47,840 nt of DNA from Planctomycetales bacterium (lineage in GTDB: Bacteria; Planctomycetota; Planctomycetia; Isosphaerales; Isosphaeraceae). Below are positions 8,522 to 18,538 of the stretch, one piece after another; positions within the stretch are counted from its first letter, which is position 1, and every line of letters begins with the position of its first letter. The stretch is taken from NCBI GenBank assembly GCA_027449865.1, contig DAIDKV010000104.1, positions 1 to 47,840 of the forward strand, in the 5' to 3' direction. The notes under the pieces were generated by a model. It made no database searches and was not told the DNA's origin. It saw only the letters and a program-made list of their open reading frames with translations. Both the position numbers and the translations under genes were made by a program.

Positions 8522-9766
8522 ATGCCGACCTATCAGTACGAGGCGATGGACCACACCGGGCGCGAGGTCAAGGACACGATCGACGCCGCGACCCAGGAAG
8601 AAGCCCAGCAGCTCATCCGCCAGAAGGGGTTCTTCGTCACCAAGATCGCCGAGAAGGCCAAGAAGACCGCGGCCCGCGGGAAGGCCAAGGGCGGACGACG
8701 CCGCAAGAAGAAGTCGTTCACCATCGGCCGGATCTCGATGAAGCAGCTCTGCACCTTCACCCGGCAGCTCTCGACGCTCCAGGACGCCGGTCTGCCGATC
8801 CTGCGGAGTCTGAAGATCCTCGAGGGGCAGTGCAAGCCGGGGGTCTTGAAGAACTCCCTCGGCGACATCGTCGAGGATATCGAGAGCGGGATGACGCTCT
8901 CCGAGGCGTGTGCCAAGCACCCGAAGGCGTTTGATCGCCTCTATTGCAACATGCTCAAGGCGGGTGAGGCAGGCGGTGCCCTTGAGGCCATCTTGCAGCG
9001 CCTCGCGGATTTCAAGGAGAAATCTCAGTCGCTCAAGCGTCGAATCAAGGGGGCCATGGTCTACCCCGTCGTGGTCATCACGGTCGCCTGCGCGATTGTC
9101 GGATTCATCCTCTACTTCATCATTCCCAAGTTCGAGGCCATCTTCAAGGATTTCGGCGTGCCTCTGCCGGGCATGACGATCTTCCTGATCGAGGCCAGCC
9201 ACCTCATCATCAACTATTTCTACGTGGTCTTCCTGTCCCCACTGTTTATCTGGATCTTCATCAAGCTTCTGTATCGAAATAAAACAGGGGCCTATGTCTG
9301 TGACCGGATAAAATTGATGATCCCGGTCATGGGTGCGATTGTCGAGAAATCCACGGTGGCCCGGACGACACGCACGCTGGGAACGCTGGTCACCTCGGGC
9401 GTTCCGATCCTCGAATCGCTGAACATCGTCCGTGACACGGCGGGCAACGCCGTCTTCGAGCGGGCGTTTACCCGAATCTACGAGAGCATCCGCGAGGGCG
9501 AGACGATCGCCCAGCCGCTGAAGGAGTCTCGAATCGTCGACGACATCGTCGTGAACATGATCGACGTCGGCGAGGAGACGGGCGAGCTCGACACCATGTT
9601 GAACAAGATCGCCGACAACTACGACGAAGAGGTCGAGACGGCCGTCGAGAGCCTTGTGAGCCTGCTCGAGCCGCTGATGATCGTGGTGCTTGGCGGTATC
9701 ATCGGCTTCATCGTCATCGCCCTGTTCCTGCCGCTGATCACCCTGATCTCGAAGCTTTCGGGCTGA
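8522..9766 (+). CDS. gspF: Inner-membrane platform protein GspF/PilC
   Basis: A polytopic inner-membrane protein that couples the GspE/PilB motor to pseudopilin assembly. The 414 residues match the family. It has the N-terminal 'YQYEAMDHTGREVKDTIDA', a basic linker (KAKKTAARGKAKGGRRRKKK), and two GspF domains. The first begins 'MKQLCTFTRQLSTLQDAGLP' and the second 'VARTTRTLGTLVTSGVPILES'. Hydrophobic segments lie at about residues 180-200, 230-248 and 383-405. The signature 'MIDVGEETGELDTMLNKIADNYDEEVE' region is intact. GGAGAAGGA precedes the ATG. It follows gspE paralogue 2 closely and precedes the pseudopilin genes, as in gsp operons. Confidence 0.95.
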   Translation: MPTYQYEAMDHTGREVKDTIDAATQEEAQQLIRQKGFFVTKIAEKAKKTAARGKAKGGRRRKKKSFTIGRISMKQLCTFTRQLSTLQDAGLPILRSLKILEGQCKPGVLKNSLGDIVEDIESGMTLSEACAKHPKAFDRLYCNMLKAGEAGGALEAILQRLADFKEKSQSLKRRIKGAMVYPVVVITVACAIVGFILYFIIPKFEAIFKDFGVPLPGMTIFLIEASHLIINYFYVVFLSPLFIWIFIKLLYRNKTGAYVCDRIKLMIPVMGAIVEKSTVARTTRTLGTLVTSGVPILESLNIVRDTAGNAVFERAFTRIYESIREGETIAQPLKESRIVDDIVVNMIDVGEETGELDTMLNKIADNYDEEVETAVESLVSLLEPLMIVVLGGIIGFIVIALFLPLITLISKLSG

Positions 9767-9792
9767 TCGAAAAAAATCGTGAGACAGCGGGC

Positions 9793-9816
9793 GGCCTCGC
9801 TCGTTCTAGCGAGGCC
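9793..9816 (+). terminator. Hairpin between gspF and the first pseudopilin gene
   Basis: A perfect 9-bp stem pairs GGCCTCGCT (9793-9801) with AGCGAGGCC (9808-9816) around a 6-base loop. No T-run follows on the plus strand, so it may attenuate or stabilise rather than terminate. A run of seven A residues lies upstream (about 9770-9776). Confidence 0.5.
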
Positions 9817-9902
9817 GTCCCTTCCCCCGAATGTTGACTCTCTTCCCGGGCTTGCCGCTCGAACGTGTGACGACCCCTGGTTGCCTTATGGTGGGAGGAC
9901 CG

Positions 9903-11162
9903 ATGATCCGCCTGACGACGAGCATAGCGAGCCGATTCGGCCGTCCCGAGACGCGGGGCCGGCGACAGAGGACGGTCAACAAGGGCTTCACGCTGGTGGA
10001 GCTTCTGGTCGTGATCGTGGTGCTGGCCATTCTGATCGGGCTGCTCCTTCCCGCGATCAATGGAGCGCTCAAGACGGCCCGGAACGCCGCCGTCTCGGCC
10101 GAGATCAATCAGCTCGCGCAGGCCCTGGCCAACTTCAAGGCCAAGTACGGCGATTATCCCCCCAGCCGATTCCTCTGCGTCGAGAATGGCAATTATCTGC
10201 CGTATCTGAGCGAGACCACGACCGCTCTGAATTCGGGCGGTCTCGATCCGACCTCGATCGGGGCGGGGGACATCTATGTCTCCCAGCTCGCGCAGCGGTC
10301 GGTGGCCGCGCTCCGCAAGTTCTGGCCCCGGCTCACGACCACGTCGGCCCTCCCGGGTAATACCTGGTACGACTTCAACGGAAACGGCCAGATGGACGGG
10401 GCGTACATCCTGCACGGCCACGAGTGTCTGGTCTTCTTCCTGGGTGGTGTCCCGCTTCACGATCCGACCAGCGGCACCTACGGCCTGACCGGATTCGGCA
10501 AGGATCCGACGAATCCCTTCACCAACATGATCGTCGGCAACAAGATGTACAACGCCAATCGCCAGGAGGCGTTCTACCAGTTCAACCCGGGCCGGTTGTT
10601 CCTCGACACGATCAACATCCAGACGAACAGCGGGGCCATCCCCATTCCGGGTATCCCCGCCTATTACGATAGCCTGAACAGCGGTCCGCCGATGGGGACC
10701 GGCCAGCTCAATTTCTATGCCTACTTCAACGCCTACGGCAACAATAATTACGATCCGAATGACGTGAACTTCCTGCATGAGTCCGACGTCATGGGCAACG
10801 CACCAGTCGAGCTCGAGTTCAAGCTTCCGTTCCCGACCAATCATCCCTCGTCGGCGTCCTACGGCTCTGGCGCGATCTCCGCGTCGCCCAACCCATACAC
10901 CTCGTCGAGCACCCAGCCGGCCACCGGTAGCGTGATTTACCAGAACCCGCAGACATTCCAGATCATCTCGGCTGGACTGGACGGGCTCTACGGTGTGGGC
11001 GGCCAGTATGTCTCGAACTCGCAAGCGGCGTCCGGTGAGCCATTGCCGTTCGATCCGAACAGCACCTTTTACGGGGGATCGTACGGTAAGGAATCCGACG
11101 GCGCCATCCGCCAGCGTGAGTTCGATAATCTGACAAACTTCAAGTCGGGGACGCTTAACTAA
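9903..11162 (+). CDS. Large GspG-like pseudopilin 1
   Basis: A prepilin of 419 residues. A 28-residue basic leader ends NKG, then 'FTLVELLVVIVVLAIL' with phenylalanine +1 and glutamate +5, the class III signal cut and N-methylated by prepilin peptidase. The helix and the 'AEINQLAQALANFKAKYGDYPPS' segment are GspG-like (T2SSG). A loop D157-F-N-G-N-G-Q-M-D resembles a calcium-binding DxNxNGxxD site. The C-terminal 'QIISAGLDGLYG' is frequent in planctomycete pseudopilins. Typical GspG has about 140 residues, so this is three times the normal size. The ATG at 9903 follows GGGAGG by 5 bases. Most likely the major or a second-tier pseudopilin of the system encoded here. Confidence 0.85.
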   Translation: MIRLTTSIASRFGRPETRGRRQRTVNKGFTLVELLVVIVVLAILIGLLLPAINGALKTARNAAVSAEINQLAQALANFKAKYGDYPPSRFLCVENGNYLPYLSETTTALNSGGLDPTSIGAGDIYVSQLAQRSVAALRKFWPRLTTTSALPGNTWYDFNGNGQMDGAYILHGHECLVFFLGGVPLHDPTSGTYGLTGFGKDPTNPFTNMIVGNKMYNANRQEAFYQFNPGRLFLDTINIQTNSGAIPIPGIPAYYDSLNSGPPMGTGQLNFYAYFNAYGNNNYDPNDVNFLHESDVMGNAPVELEFKLPFPTNHPSSASYGSGAISASPNPYTSSSTQPATGSVIYQNPQTFQIISAGLDGLYGVGGQYVSNSQAASGEPLPFDPNSTFYGGSYGKESDGAIRQREFDNLTNFKSGTLN

Positions 11163-11302
11163 CCGGGCGCCCTCCGCGACACCCCGTGGACCGGTCCCGG
11201 GCCGGGCCTCGCGGAGACGGCCTTCGGAGATGGTCCGCACCGACCGCAACCCCCCGGAAGCCGGGCCCTGATACTCGTTCCTGGACCGACGCGAGGGCAG
11301 TC

Positions 11303-12961
11303 ATGAGCGATCGAATCCGAGAGACGGAACCCGAGACGCGGGCGGCGACGGACCTTCCCCTCGCCGTTCTCCGTGCAACCGTTCGCCGGGCGGGCCGCGG
11401 ATTCACTCTCGTTGAGCTGATGGTCGTGATGGTGATCATCGGCATCCTGTTGGCCTTCATCCTCAACGCCTCGATGAACTCGGTGAAGCGAGCCCAGGAG
11501 CGAGCCACCCAGACGCTCATCACCAAGCTCGAGGGGGGACTGAACGACCGGCTTGCCGCCCTGATGCAGCGTCGCCCCGAGCCGAACTCGGCGCACCTGC
11601 TGATGGGCTCGGTCTGGAACAGTGGAACCACCCAGCCGATGGCCGGCTTGCTTCGAGCTCAGGTGATCGCCTGGTACGACTACGTGAAGCGAGAAATGCC
11701 CGATACTTTCTTCGTTCAGAACACGAGCGGGCCCTACCCCCTCAATTTCGCCGCCAATCCGTATCCCCTGTCGGGCGGGACGCCGACCGACCCGAACGGC
11801 CTGGGACAATACATCTTGCCGATGGGTAATTCGATCGGCGGCCAGGTCGGCGCGACGGCCTACTTCTATGGGGACGGGAGTGGTTCCGGCTACAGTTCGA
11901 CGTCCACCGGCGGGTTGATGGAATACAACCCGTCCGGAATCGGGATTTATGGTGCCTCCTATCCCGTGGCCGCGGGGCTTTACAGAAACCTCGGCTATCT
12001 GCCCGCTGGCTACGACGGTGTCGACAACAACCAGAATGGGATGGTCGACGAGTGGCAGGAGGGCGTGACCGGCACGAACCAGGCACTGGTCCAGGCGAAC
12101 CTGGCGAACCACAAGCACATCACGGCCCGCTCTGAGATGCTTTACGCGGTCCTCGTCGAGGGCCAGGGGCCATTGGGCTCGGTCTTCAATCGGGACGAGT
12201 TCACCGATCGCGAGGTTCAGGACACCGATGGCGACGGCCTTCCCGAGTTCGTGGACGCCTGGGGAAACCCGCTCCAGTTCTTCCGGTGGCCCTTGCTCTA
12301 CCATTCCGGGCTCCAGCGTGGCCAGGTGCTCACGGCCGACGGAGCGGATTCCTGGACGCTGACCGCTCCCTTCGTCTCGATGTTTGAGCAGCGCGAACAG
12401 AACCCGATGGACGCGAATCAGCAGCTCGTGGCGCCGGCCTGGTGGTCGAATATGTACAACAACTCCTCGCCGATCGCGGGCTATCCCACGCCAGATAGTA
12501 GCATCCTCAGTGGGCCGGCTCAGGCGTTCGAGTATTACTTCCATCGCCTGGTCGAGCCCGTTCCCGGCGGTGGCGGGGCTTATTACTGGGATCGCGGCGC
12601 AATCTACGGGAGCCGGCGGGCCTTCTACTCGAAGTTTCTGGTCGCCTCCGGGGGGCTCGATGGCCAGCTTGGGATCTTCCTTTATTCCGACGCGGCCCTC
12701 AGTAGCCTGGGAACCAGGGCGGCGTGGGCCCTGATCGCCAACGAGAACAACGCGCTTCCCTTTAGCGTGACGGATACCTCGGGTGGGTTCACCGTCGATT
12801 TCACGAGCGCTGCGCATAACCAGTATTCGGCCACGCAAATCAATTACACCGAGTCGGACGAACCGTCGAATCCCTCGACGGGCCAGTTGCTCCAGGCGGC
12901 TGGCGACGACATCACCAATCAGAATATCCAGGTTACCGTCGGAATCGGAGGTGGCGGATGA
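11303..12961 (+). CDS. Large GspG-like pseudopilin 2
   Basis: A prepilin of 552 residues with a 33-residue leader ending GRG and then 'FTLVELMVVMVIIGILLAF' (F+1, E+5). The exported body has two acidic turn motifs: D241-N-N-Q-N-G-M-V-D, and D307-T-D-G-D-G-L-P-E-F-V-D followed by 'AWGNPLQFFRWP'. The rest is rich in Asn, Gly, Tyr and Pro. No enzyme signature is visible. It ends in an ATGA overlap with the next gene (ATG at 12958, stop 12959-12961), so the two are translationally coupled. By position it is a duplicate G-type pseudopilin; assignment to GspG rather than another minor class rests on the N-terminal helix and gene order. Confidence 0.82.
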   Translation: MSDRIRETEPETRAATDLPLAVLRATVRRAGRGFTLVELMVVMVIIGILLAFILNASMNSVKRAQERATQTLITKLEGGLNDRLAALMQRRPEPNSAHLLMGSVWNSGTTQPMAGLLRAQVIAWYDYVKREMPDTFFVQNTSGPYPLNFAANPYPLSGGTPTDPNGLGQYILPMGNSIGGQVGATAYFYGDGSGSGYSSTSTGGLMEYNPSGIGIYGASYPVAAGLYRNLGYLPAGYDGVDNNQNGMVDEWQEGVTGTNQALVQANLANHKHITARSEMLYAVLVEGQGPLGSVFNRDEFTDREVQDTDGDGLPEFVDAWGNPLQFFRWPLLYHSGLQRGQVLTADGADSWTLTAPFVSMFEQREQNPMDANQQLVAPAWWSNMYNNSSPIAGYPTPDSSILSGPAQAFEYYFHRLVEPVPGGGGAYYWDRGAIYGSRRAFYSKFLVASGGLDGQLGIFLYSDAALSSLGTRAAWALIANENNALPFSVTDTSGGFTVDFTSAAHNQYSATQINYTESDEPSNPSTGQLLQAAGDDITNQNIQVTVGIGGGG

Positions 12962-14385
12962 GGACGCGATCGCGTCGCCCGGGCGGATCGCAGGCCGCGA
13001 GCCGGGGCTTTACTCTGATCGAGCTGCTGGTGGTGATCTTTATCATCCTGCTCATCAGCGCGGTGGCCCTTCCGACCGTGCTTCCGGCGCTCAATCACCG
13101 TCAGGTCAGCGAGGCCGCGCGCATCTTGCAGGGAGCCCTGGTCGGAGCCCGCGACAAGGCGATTCACGACAATCAGCCCTGCGGCATCCGGCTCATGCCC
13201 GACCCGGCCTTTCCGCTCCAATGGGTCAATATTGGACAGTACGTTCAGGTCAACCCGTACAGTATCCTGGCCTACAATCGCGCCATCCCGCTCGAAGCGG
13301 CTCCTGAATATAGCGAAGGGAACTGTACTCCCTACACCCCGGGGAACATCAATTACCTGGCGAGCCTTGTGCCCCCGGTGACGATCACGATTCCTAGCGC
13401 CGTGCAGTCGCAATATCCCAGTTATCTGATCCTGCTGGAGAGTCTCGCCAATCCCAAGACGAGTGCCCCGAATTCGCCGACATCGTGGTACTGGAATATC
13501 CGGATCGGGGACAAGATTCAACTCAACAACTCCGGTCCCTGGTACACCGTCGCTGGGCCGATGATCCTCAATCAGGCGGGCGGAAATCCGGATGGATTTG
13601 TGAACGTCGGCCCTCCAGCAGCGATCAATCAATCCTCGTATGCTCCCCTGGTAGGGAACCAGCCTGTCGAATTCCTGATCCTGGTCAATGGGCGGGACGA
13701 CAACAACAACGGCTGGGTGGACGAGGAATTCGACGGAGTGGACAACAATAATGATGGTTATATCGATTTTCCTGTTCTGAGCGAACTCGAGAACGAGCAG
13801 TGGCTTGGCACGCTTGGTTCAGTGACGGGGCATGAGGTTAATGTCCCTTACACGATTCGCCGACGCCCGGCTCCCGCTCCGAACGCACGGGAGATCGCCC
13901 TTCCCACGGATATCGTGGTCGATGCCACCGCGTACAAGATGCCGAATACGCCGCATCCGGAGCGTTCGCGGCTGCCGGTCGATCTCTCTTCCGGCTACGT
14001 CGATATCATCATCAATCCCGATGGGACAGTGCTGCCGATCACGGCCTATAGCACACCAGCCTCGTTCCAGATGGGGAGCGCGTTCTATCACTTCTGGCTG
14101 GCCGAGCGGCAGGATCTGAACCCGGTCCAGGTGACGAGCAATGGCACGCCCCAGCCCTGGGCGCCGGGCGCTTCTTACTATCTGCCGATCGCGGAGCCGT
14201 CCAGTTCGTTCTCCAGCAACTTCCCGGGCCCCTATTTGAAGGGGGAATACGCGGTGCTGACGCTCTTCACCCGCACCGGGCAGATTGTGGTGAATTCGAG
14301 TCCTCCGTTCGTCAACCAGTTTGGCTACTATCACTCCGTGAACCCGTTCATCCAGGCCGAGCAGGGCGTGGTTGGGGGCCCTTGA
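12958..14385 (+). CDS. Large GspH/FimT-like pseudopilin
   Basis: A prepilin of 475 residues with a 17-residue leader ending SRG and then 'FTLIELLVVIFIILLISAV'. The segment after the helix, 'EAARILQGALVGARDKAI', is the GspH/FimT hallmark. Two tandem acidic loops, D248-N-N-N-G-W-V-D-E and D262-N-N-N-D-G-Y-I-D, lie 14 residues apart like paired EF-type or thrombospondin-type calcium sites. GspH normally has about 170 residues. Its start overlaps the stop of the preceding pseudopilin, and the next gene begins 3 bases after its stop. It should be a minor pseudopilin near the filament tip. Confidence 0.83.
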   Translation: MRTRSRRPGGSQAASRGFTLIELLVVIFIILLISAVALPTVLPALNHRQVSEAARILQGALVGARDKAIHDNQPCGIRLMPDPAFPLQWVNIGQYVQVNPYSILAYNRAIPLEAAPEYSEGNCTPYTPGNINYLASLVPPVTITIPSAVQSQYPSYLILLESLANPKTSAPNSPTSWYWNIRIGDKIQLNNSGPWYTVAGPMILNQAGGNPDGFVNVGPPAAINQSSYAPLVGNQPVEFLILVNGRDDNNNGWVDEEFDGVDNNNDGYIDFPVLSELENEQWLGTLGSVTGHEVNVPYTIRRRPAPAPNAREIALPTDIVVDATAYKMPNTPHPERSRLPVDLSSGYVDIIINPDGTVLPITAYSTPASFQMGSAFYHFWLAERQDLNPVQVTSNGTPQPWAPGASYYLPIAEPSSSFSSNFPGPYLKGEYAVLTLFTRTGQIVVNSSPPFVNQFGYYHSVNPFIQAEQGVVGGP

Positions 14386-14387
14386 CC

Positions 14388-15971
14388 ATGAGGAAACCAG
14401 TGGTCCGTGATCGATGGTCGGCGGCCTGTATCCCCTCGGGGCGGTCGCTGGCCGGTTCGGGCCTTCGGCCCGGGATCACACTGACCGAGATCCTGATCTC
14501 GATCATGATTCTCGGCATCGGCCTGATCTCGCTGGCGACGCTCTTCCCGATCGGCTTGCTCCGGCTCCGCGACGCGGCCCGATGGAGTCGCTCAGCCACC
14601 CTGATGGAGTCCGCGGCCTCCGACGCCATCGCGCGCGGGTTGCTTGGCAGTCATACGTTCTCGCAGGTGGATTTCCAGAATCAGATTCTGCACGGTCCGA
14701 ATGGCCCTTTCTGGTATCGCGATTCCAACCTCCAGCCTTATCACCCGATGGTTCAGGATACCGCCTCGTATCTGGGACCGGCCTTTGTCGTGAATAACGG
14801 GACCATCACCGGCCTTGTCGGTGCCAACGCCAATCCCTTCGCCACCACGCCGGCAAACGCGGCCAGTGCGAGCTTCCCGGGACTGCCGTTTGCCTACGAT
14901 CCGCTCTGGCGCTACTACACGGTTAACCCCAACTTTCCGCAGGCCAACGGCCCGGCGACCAACTTCGCACCCGGTGGTTATTACATCGGCGACTCGGGAG
15001 CTTATGAGGCAAGGTTCGGGTACGGACTGCCGAACCTCGGCGCATCGGCCAGCGCCCACGGTTTGCAACGGATCACGAACTTCAACCGCCCCTACGCCCC
15101 TTCGGGTTTGCCGGTCATGCCGACCTCGATGAATGTGCCGAACATCTTCGTCTCGCAGGAAGACGTGGTCTGGCAGGATGCCAACGTCAATACCTACACG
15201 CTCGGGGGCATTGCCGGCGGCCAGCCGGTGACCACGCCCAACCCGGTGCTCCCGGATCTCTCGCCCACCGTCGCCGAGGCCGCGTCGGGAATCAGTGGCG
15301 GGACGATCTCACTCGACTGGCGATACACCTGGATGTTCACCGGCCAGCTCGCCAGCGCCGGCAACCGCTCGGTGATCGACGGCAACATCGTCATCTTCGA
15401 GAATCGCCCGTTCGGGATCGGCCTGCCGACGAACACCAGCCCTCAGGTGACAGCGGGAAGCGGGCTCGATTACGAGGTCGCCGGCGAAACCGTGGTTGAG
15501 GGCGTCTTCGGGTACAGCGGAAACGTAATCCCCCAGGGCGGGCCTGGCTCGAGCGGTCCCGGCTATGGTGCCAGCGGCGATCGGACCGTGCTCCTCCGGT
15601 GGCCGACCACCCTGCCCGATCCGGTCGTCCGGCCCGGTGACTGGATCGCCGACGTTACGTATGAGCGCCATCAGGCCATCGTCCAGAGCCGGTTCCTCAA
15701 CGGAGTCGGCATGGGAGTGCCGAACTATGCCAACAAGGGCGAGTGGGACAACCTGCCGGCCCAGCGCTGCTTCTGGTATCGCGTGCAGAAGTCCACGCCG
15801 CCCGGCCCTGACCTCATCGTCGCCGGGACGCGATCGATGGTCGTCTACGTCAACCAGAACGTTCAGGCTCGAACCCTGCTGACCCAGGGCGGGGTGCCGG
15901 TCTACACCAACGCCGCGCTGATCTCCCCGAACGTCGTGAATGTGATCCCGCAGACGATCTTCGTCCGCTAG
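14388..15971 (+). CDS. Large GspI/PilV-like pseudopilin
   Basis: A prepilin of 527 residues with a 29-residue leader ending RPG and then 'ITLTEILISIMILGIGLISL' (isoleucine instead of phenylalanine at +1, E at +5). The segment continues 'ATLFPIGLLRLRDAARWSRS', typical of PilV/GspI-type minor pilins. The exported part is rich in Pro, Asn, Gly and Thr. No acidic calcium loop was seen, unlike its neighbours. An ATG three bases after the preceding stop was preferred to an in-frame TTG at 14382. GspI normally has about 120 residues. It is the fourth pseudopilin in the block. Confidence 0.8.
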   Translation: MRKPVVRDRWSAACIPSGRSLAGSGLRPGITLTEILISIMILGIGLISLATLFPIGLLRLRDAARWSRSATLMESAASDAIARGLLGSHTFSQVDFQNQILHGPNGPFWYRDSNLQPYHPMVQDTASYLGPAFVVNNGTITGLVGANANPFATTPANAASASFPGLPFAYDPLWRYYTVNPNFPQANGPATNFAPGGYYIGDSGAYEARFGYGLPNLGASASAHGLQRITNFNRPYAPSGLPVMPTSMNVPNIFVSQEDVVWQDANVNTYTLGGIAGGQPVTTPNPVLPDLSPTVAEAASGISGGTISLDWRYTWMFTGQLASAGNRSVIDGNIVIFENRPFGIGLPTNTSPQVTAGSGLDYEVAGETVVEGVFGYSGNVIPQGGPGSSGPGYGASGDRTVLLRWPTTLPDPVVRPGDWIADVTYERHQAIVQSRFLNGVGMGVPNYANKGEWDNLPAQRCFWYRVQKSTPPGPDLIVAGTRSMVVYVNQNVQARTLLTQGGVPVYTNAALISPNVVNVIPQTIFVR

Positions 15972-16107
15972 GTTTTTGACCCCCCATGGTCCGGCGCCTG
16001 TGGTCCGATGTCTCCGAAGCGGGGCGTGGGCCGGCGAGGCGATGGCCGGAACCGAGGAAACGCCAGGACCCGATCGGGAATCGCCCGAGCCAGGCTGGAG
16101 CGGAATC

Positions 16108-18306
16108 ATGGTCCTCCTTCGCCGCGATCGCAAGCCCAACGACAGCCGAGGCCGGAGAACGATCCGACCGAGCAGAAGAGGCTTCACCCTCGTCGAGATG
16201 CTCGTCACGGTGGCCGTGCTGGTCATCATGATGACGATCCTGGTGCAAATCTTCCAGGCGGCGACCGGGTCGGTCTCGGCGGCGCAGGCCTACCAGCAAC
16301 TCGACGACCAGCTTCGCCGGCTCGACGGCATCCTCCGGGCGGACCTCCGCGGAGCGACCGCCCACTTCACCCCGCCACTCGATCCCGAGTTGAACCTTGG
16401 CTACTTCGAGTATGGCGAGAATGAGTTTGCCGACAACCAGGGCGAGGATGGCGACGATTACGTTCGCTTCACGGCCAAGGCCCCGCCCGGTCGGCCGTTC
16501 ACCGGGAGGTTCTGGCCCGTGGTCTCGTCCAATGGAGTGACCACGTTCCTCGCCGGTAATTCCAACCTGGCAAGTTTTCCGATCACCATCACCAGCGACT
16601 ACGCCGAGATCATCTACTTCGTCCGCAACGGCAATCTCTATCGGCGTGTCCTGCTCATCGCGCCCGAGCTCCAGTCTTCGATCACACCGACGGTGAGCGG
16701 TGGCAATCTCCACAACGTCGCCTATCTGCCCGCTGGGGGCACATTCAACTTCCAGCCTCCGATCTTCGGCGCGCAGAGCGTGAGCTGGCAGGGGGTCAAC
16801 GATCTCTCGGCGCATCCCTCCCCGAGCGGCCCGGTTTCTGGGGCCTCGCTGCTCTCTCAGGCGCAGGGAACAATCGTCCTGAACACACTCGGGCACCTGA
16901 CCAACCGCGAGAACCGGGCTTTTTACTCGCGGTTCGCCAACGATTTCTTCGACGCCAACGGCGTCGCTGGCTCCGACGGTATTCCGGACGATCTCAACGG
17001 TGACAATATTCCCGACCTGTACCCGACGCTCTACCCGACGGTGTTCGCCAACACCGCTCTGATCAACGCCCCCGCGTATAACCTGAACTTGATCACGAAC
17101 ACGGGCGCGCTGAGCGCCCTGGCCTTCCCGTTTGTCTTCCCTGGCGCGTATTCCAAGGCACAGGCCGTCTCCACCGACGCCTACGGCTGGATCCACGCCC
17201 CGTCGCCCACCGCGAATGTCAATGGCTCGTTGGTCCAGTACGACACGAATCCGGCCGCCTACTTGCAGGCGCTGAACCATCACCCGGCGGAGATCGGCGA
17301 TAACCTGCCGACACCACTGAATCCGCCCGTGTCCTCGAATCTTCCCATGCTCCAGTCGTGGTGGGGTTTTCCCACCTGGCGTGAGACGCTCCCGGCGACC
17401 TGGGTCGATCCGACCTGGCAGGTCAATGTGAATAAACTACAGCCGCTGGGTCTGAATCCGGCCGAGATGGCGGTGTCCTCGGGCATCCTGACGACCAACG
17501 CGAACTTCACTCCCGGTTTCCTGCCTCCGACCACATCCATCGTCGGCGGCACCGATTACCTTGGGCTGCGATTCCCCAACGATATTTTTTCGGATCAGGC
17601 GGGGAACAACTCGGCCTTCATCAACCTGCCGAACTGGAATACGGGCACCACGCTCTGGCAGTTGAGCTGGGAAGACGACCTGATCATGTCGGGCGTTCGG
17701 AGCTTCGACGTCAAGGCCTTTGACAACGCCCTTCAGAATTATGCCGACCTGGGCTGGGGGGACGATCTTCGGGTCTATCCTCTGGGGCAGGTCAAGAATG
17801 TGCCGCCGTTCCTGGCGGGTAACCCCGATTATTCAACGAGCGGACTCATCTATCCCCCGCTCGCCTCCATCCAGAACCAGTATGTGGATTATATCAATCA
17901 CTCGTTCGCGCACGAGGGGCGGATGCCGCCGCTAATCCACGACAACCGCCTCGATTCCCAGTATCCGAATCCGAATTACGTGAATTACGCGAATTATGTC
18001 CCACAGTATGGGATCAACGCGAGTTACTCGAGCAACGTCGGCGACAACAGCAACGGAATCGTCCGGCTCCGGCGGGTCTGGGATTCGTGGTCGACGGATT
18101 ACAGCCGGGCTCCGGCCATCGGCGTGAACACCGTGGCGAACGGCTTCCCGGCCGGGCCGCCGTTTTCGCCGCCGATTTATCCGTCGTATCCGCCGCCTTA
18201 CCCGGCGCCCTTGCGAGGGATTCAGATTCAGGTTCGGGTGGTGGATCCGACGAACCAGCGGGTCAAGCAGCTCACCATCCGGCAGGACTTCACGGACAAG
18301 TTGTGA
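16108..18306 (+). CDS. Large GspJ/PilW-like pseudopilin
   Basis: A prepilin of 732 residues with a very basic 25-residue leader ending SRRG and then 'FTLVEMLVTVAVLVIMMTIL'. It continues 'VSAAQAYQQLDDQLRRLDGILRADLRG', which resembles the GspJ/PilW segment after the helix. A thrombospondin-3-like acidic stretch, residues 282-306, reads D-A-N-G-V-A-G-S-D-G-I-P-D and then D-L-N-G-D-N-I-P-D. The C-terminus 'GIQIQVRVVDPTNQRVKQLT' is a beta-rich ending typical of PilW/GspJ. The ATG at 16108 follows a GGAG; upstream in-frame starts give an implausible leader. GspJ normally has about 200 residues. Confidence 0.82.
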   Translation: MVLLRRDRKPNDSRGRRTIRPSRRGFTLVEMLVTVAVLVIMMTILVQIFQAATGSVSAAQAYQQLDDQLRRLDGILRADLRGATAHFTPPLDPELNLGYFEYGENEFADNQGEDGDDYVRFTAKAPPGRPFTGRFWPVVSSNGVTTFLAGNSNLASFPITITSDYAEIIYFVRNGNLYRRVLLIAPELQSSITPTVSGGNLHNVAYLPAGGTFNFQPPIFGAQSVSWQGVNDLSAHPSPSGPVSGASLLSQAQGTIVLNTLGHLTNRENRAFYSRFANDFFDANGVAGSDGIPDDLNGDNIPDLYPTLYPTVFANTALINAPAYNLNLITNTGALSALAFPFVFPGAYSKAQAVSTDAYGWIHAPSPTANVNGSLVQYDTNPAAYLQALNHHPAEIGDNLPTPLNPPVSSNLPMLQSWWGFPTWRETLPATWVDPTWQVNVNKLQPLGLNPAEMAVSSGILTTNANFTPGFLPPTTSIVGGTDYLGLRFPNDIFSDQAGNNSAFINLPNWNTGTTLWQLSWEDDLIMSGVRSFDVKAFDNALQNYADLGWGDDLRVYPLGQVKNVPPFLAGNPDYSTSGLIYPPLASIQNQYVDYINHSFAHEGRMPPLIHDNRLDSQYPNPNYVNYANYVPQYGINASYSSNVGDNSNGIVRLRRVWDSWSTDYSRAPAIGVNTVANGFPAGPPFSPPIYPSYPPPYPAPLRGIQIQVRVVDPTNQRVKQLTIRQDFTDKL

Positions 18307-18521
18307 TCGGATTCTCAGGCCTCCCTTCCCGATATCCGGCCCACGGCGAGCCGAGCCCGGGGATCGAGAGCTCAATGGATACAGACAGGCGGGCATTTCC
18401 TTCGTACGAGTGTCACAAGAGCATTCGGGATCAGGGAACCGCGTCCGTCGGGTCGAGGTCTAAAAGAAGAGGATGAGCCGTCGGCCCGCGATCGGGCGGG
18501 CCTGGGTCGATGGTCGCGTAG

Positions 18522-18531
18522 AAGGGGAGAG
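18522..18531 (+). promoter_or_regulatory. Ribosome-binding site deciding the giant pseudopilin start
   Basis: AAGGGGAGAG lies about 8 bases before the ATG at 18539. That start gives a compact 14-residue leader. An earlier in-frame ATG at 18473 has its purine-rich sequence too close and would yield an atypically long leader. Confidence 0.6.
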
Positions 18532-18538
18532 ACGTCTC

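Noticed and set aside
14382-14387. TTG start for the GspI-like pseudopilin
   Set aside because: It overlaps the preceding stop and adds only two residues; the ATG at 14388 is the simpler choice.
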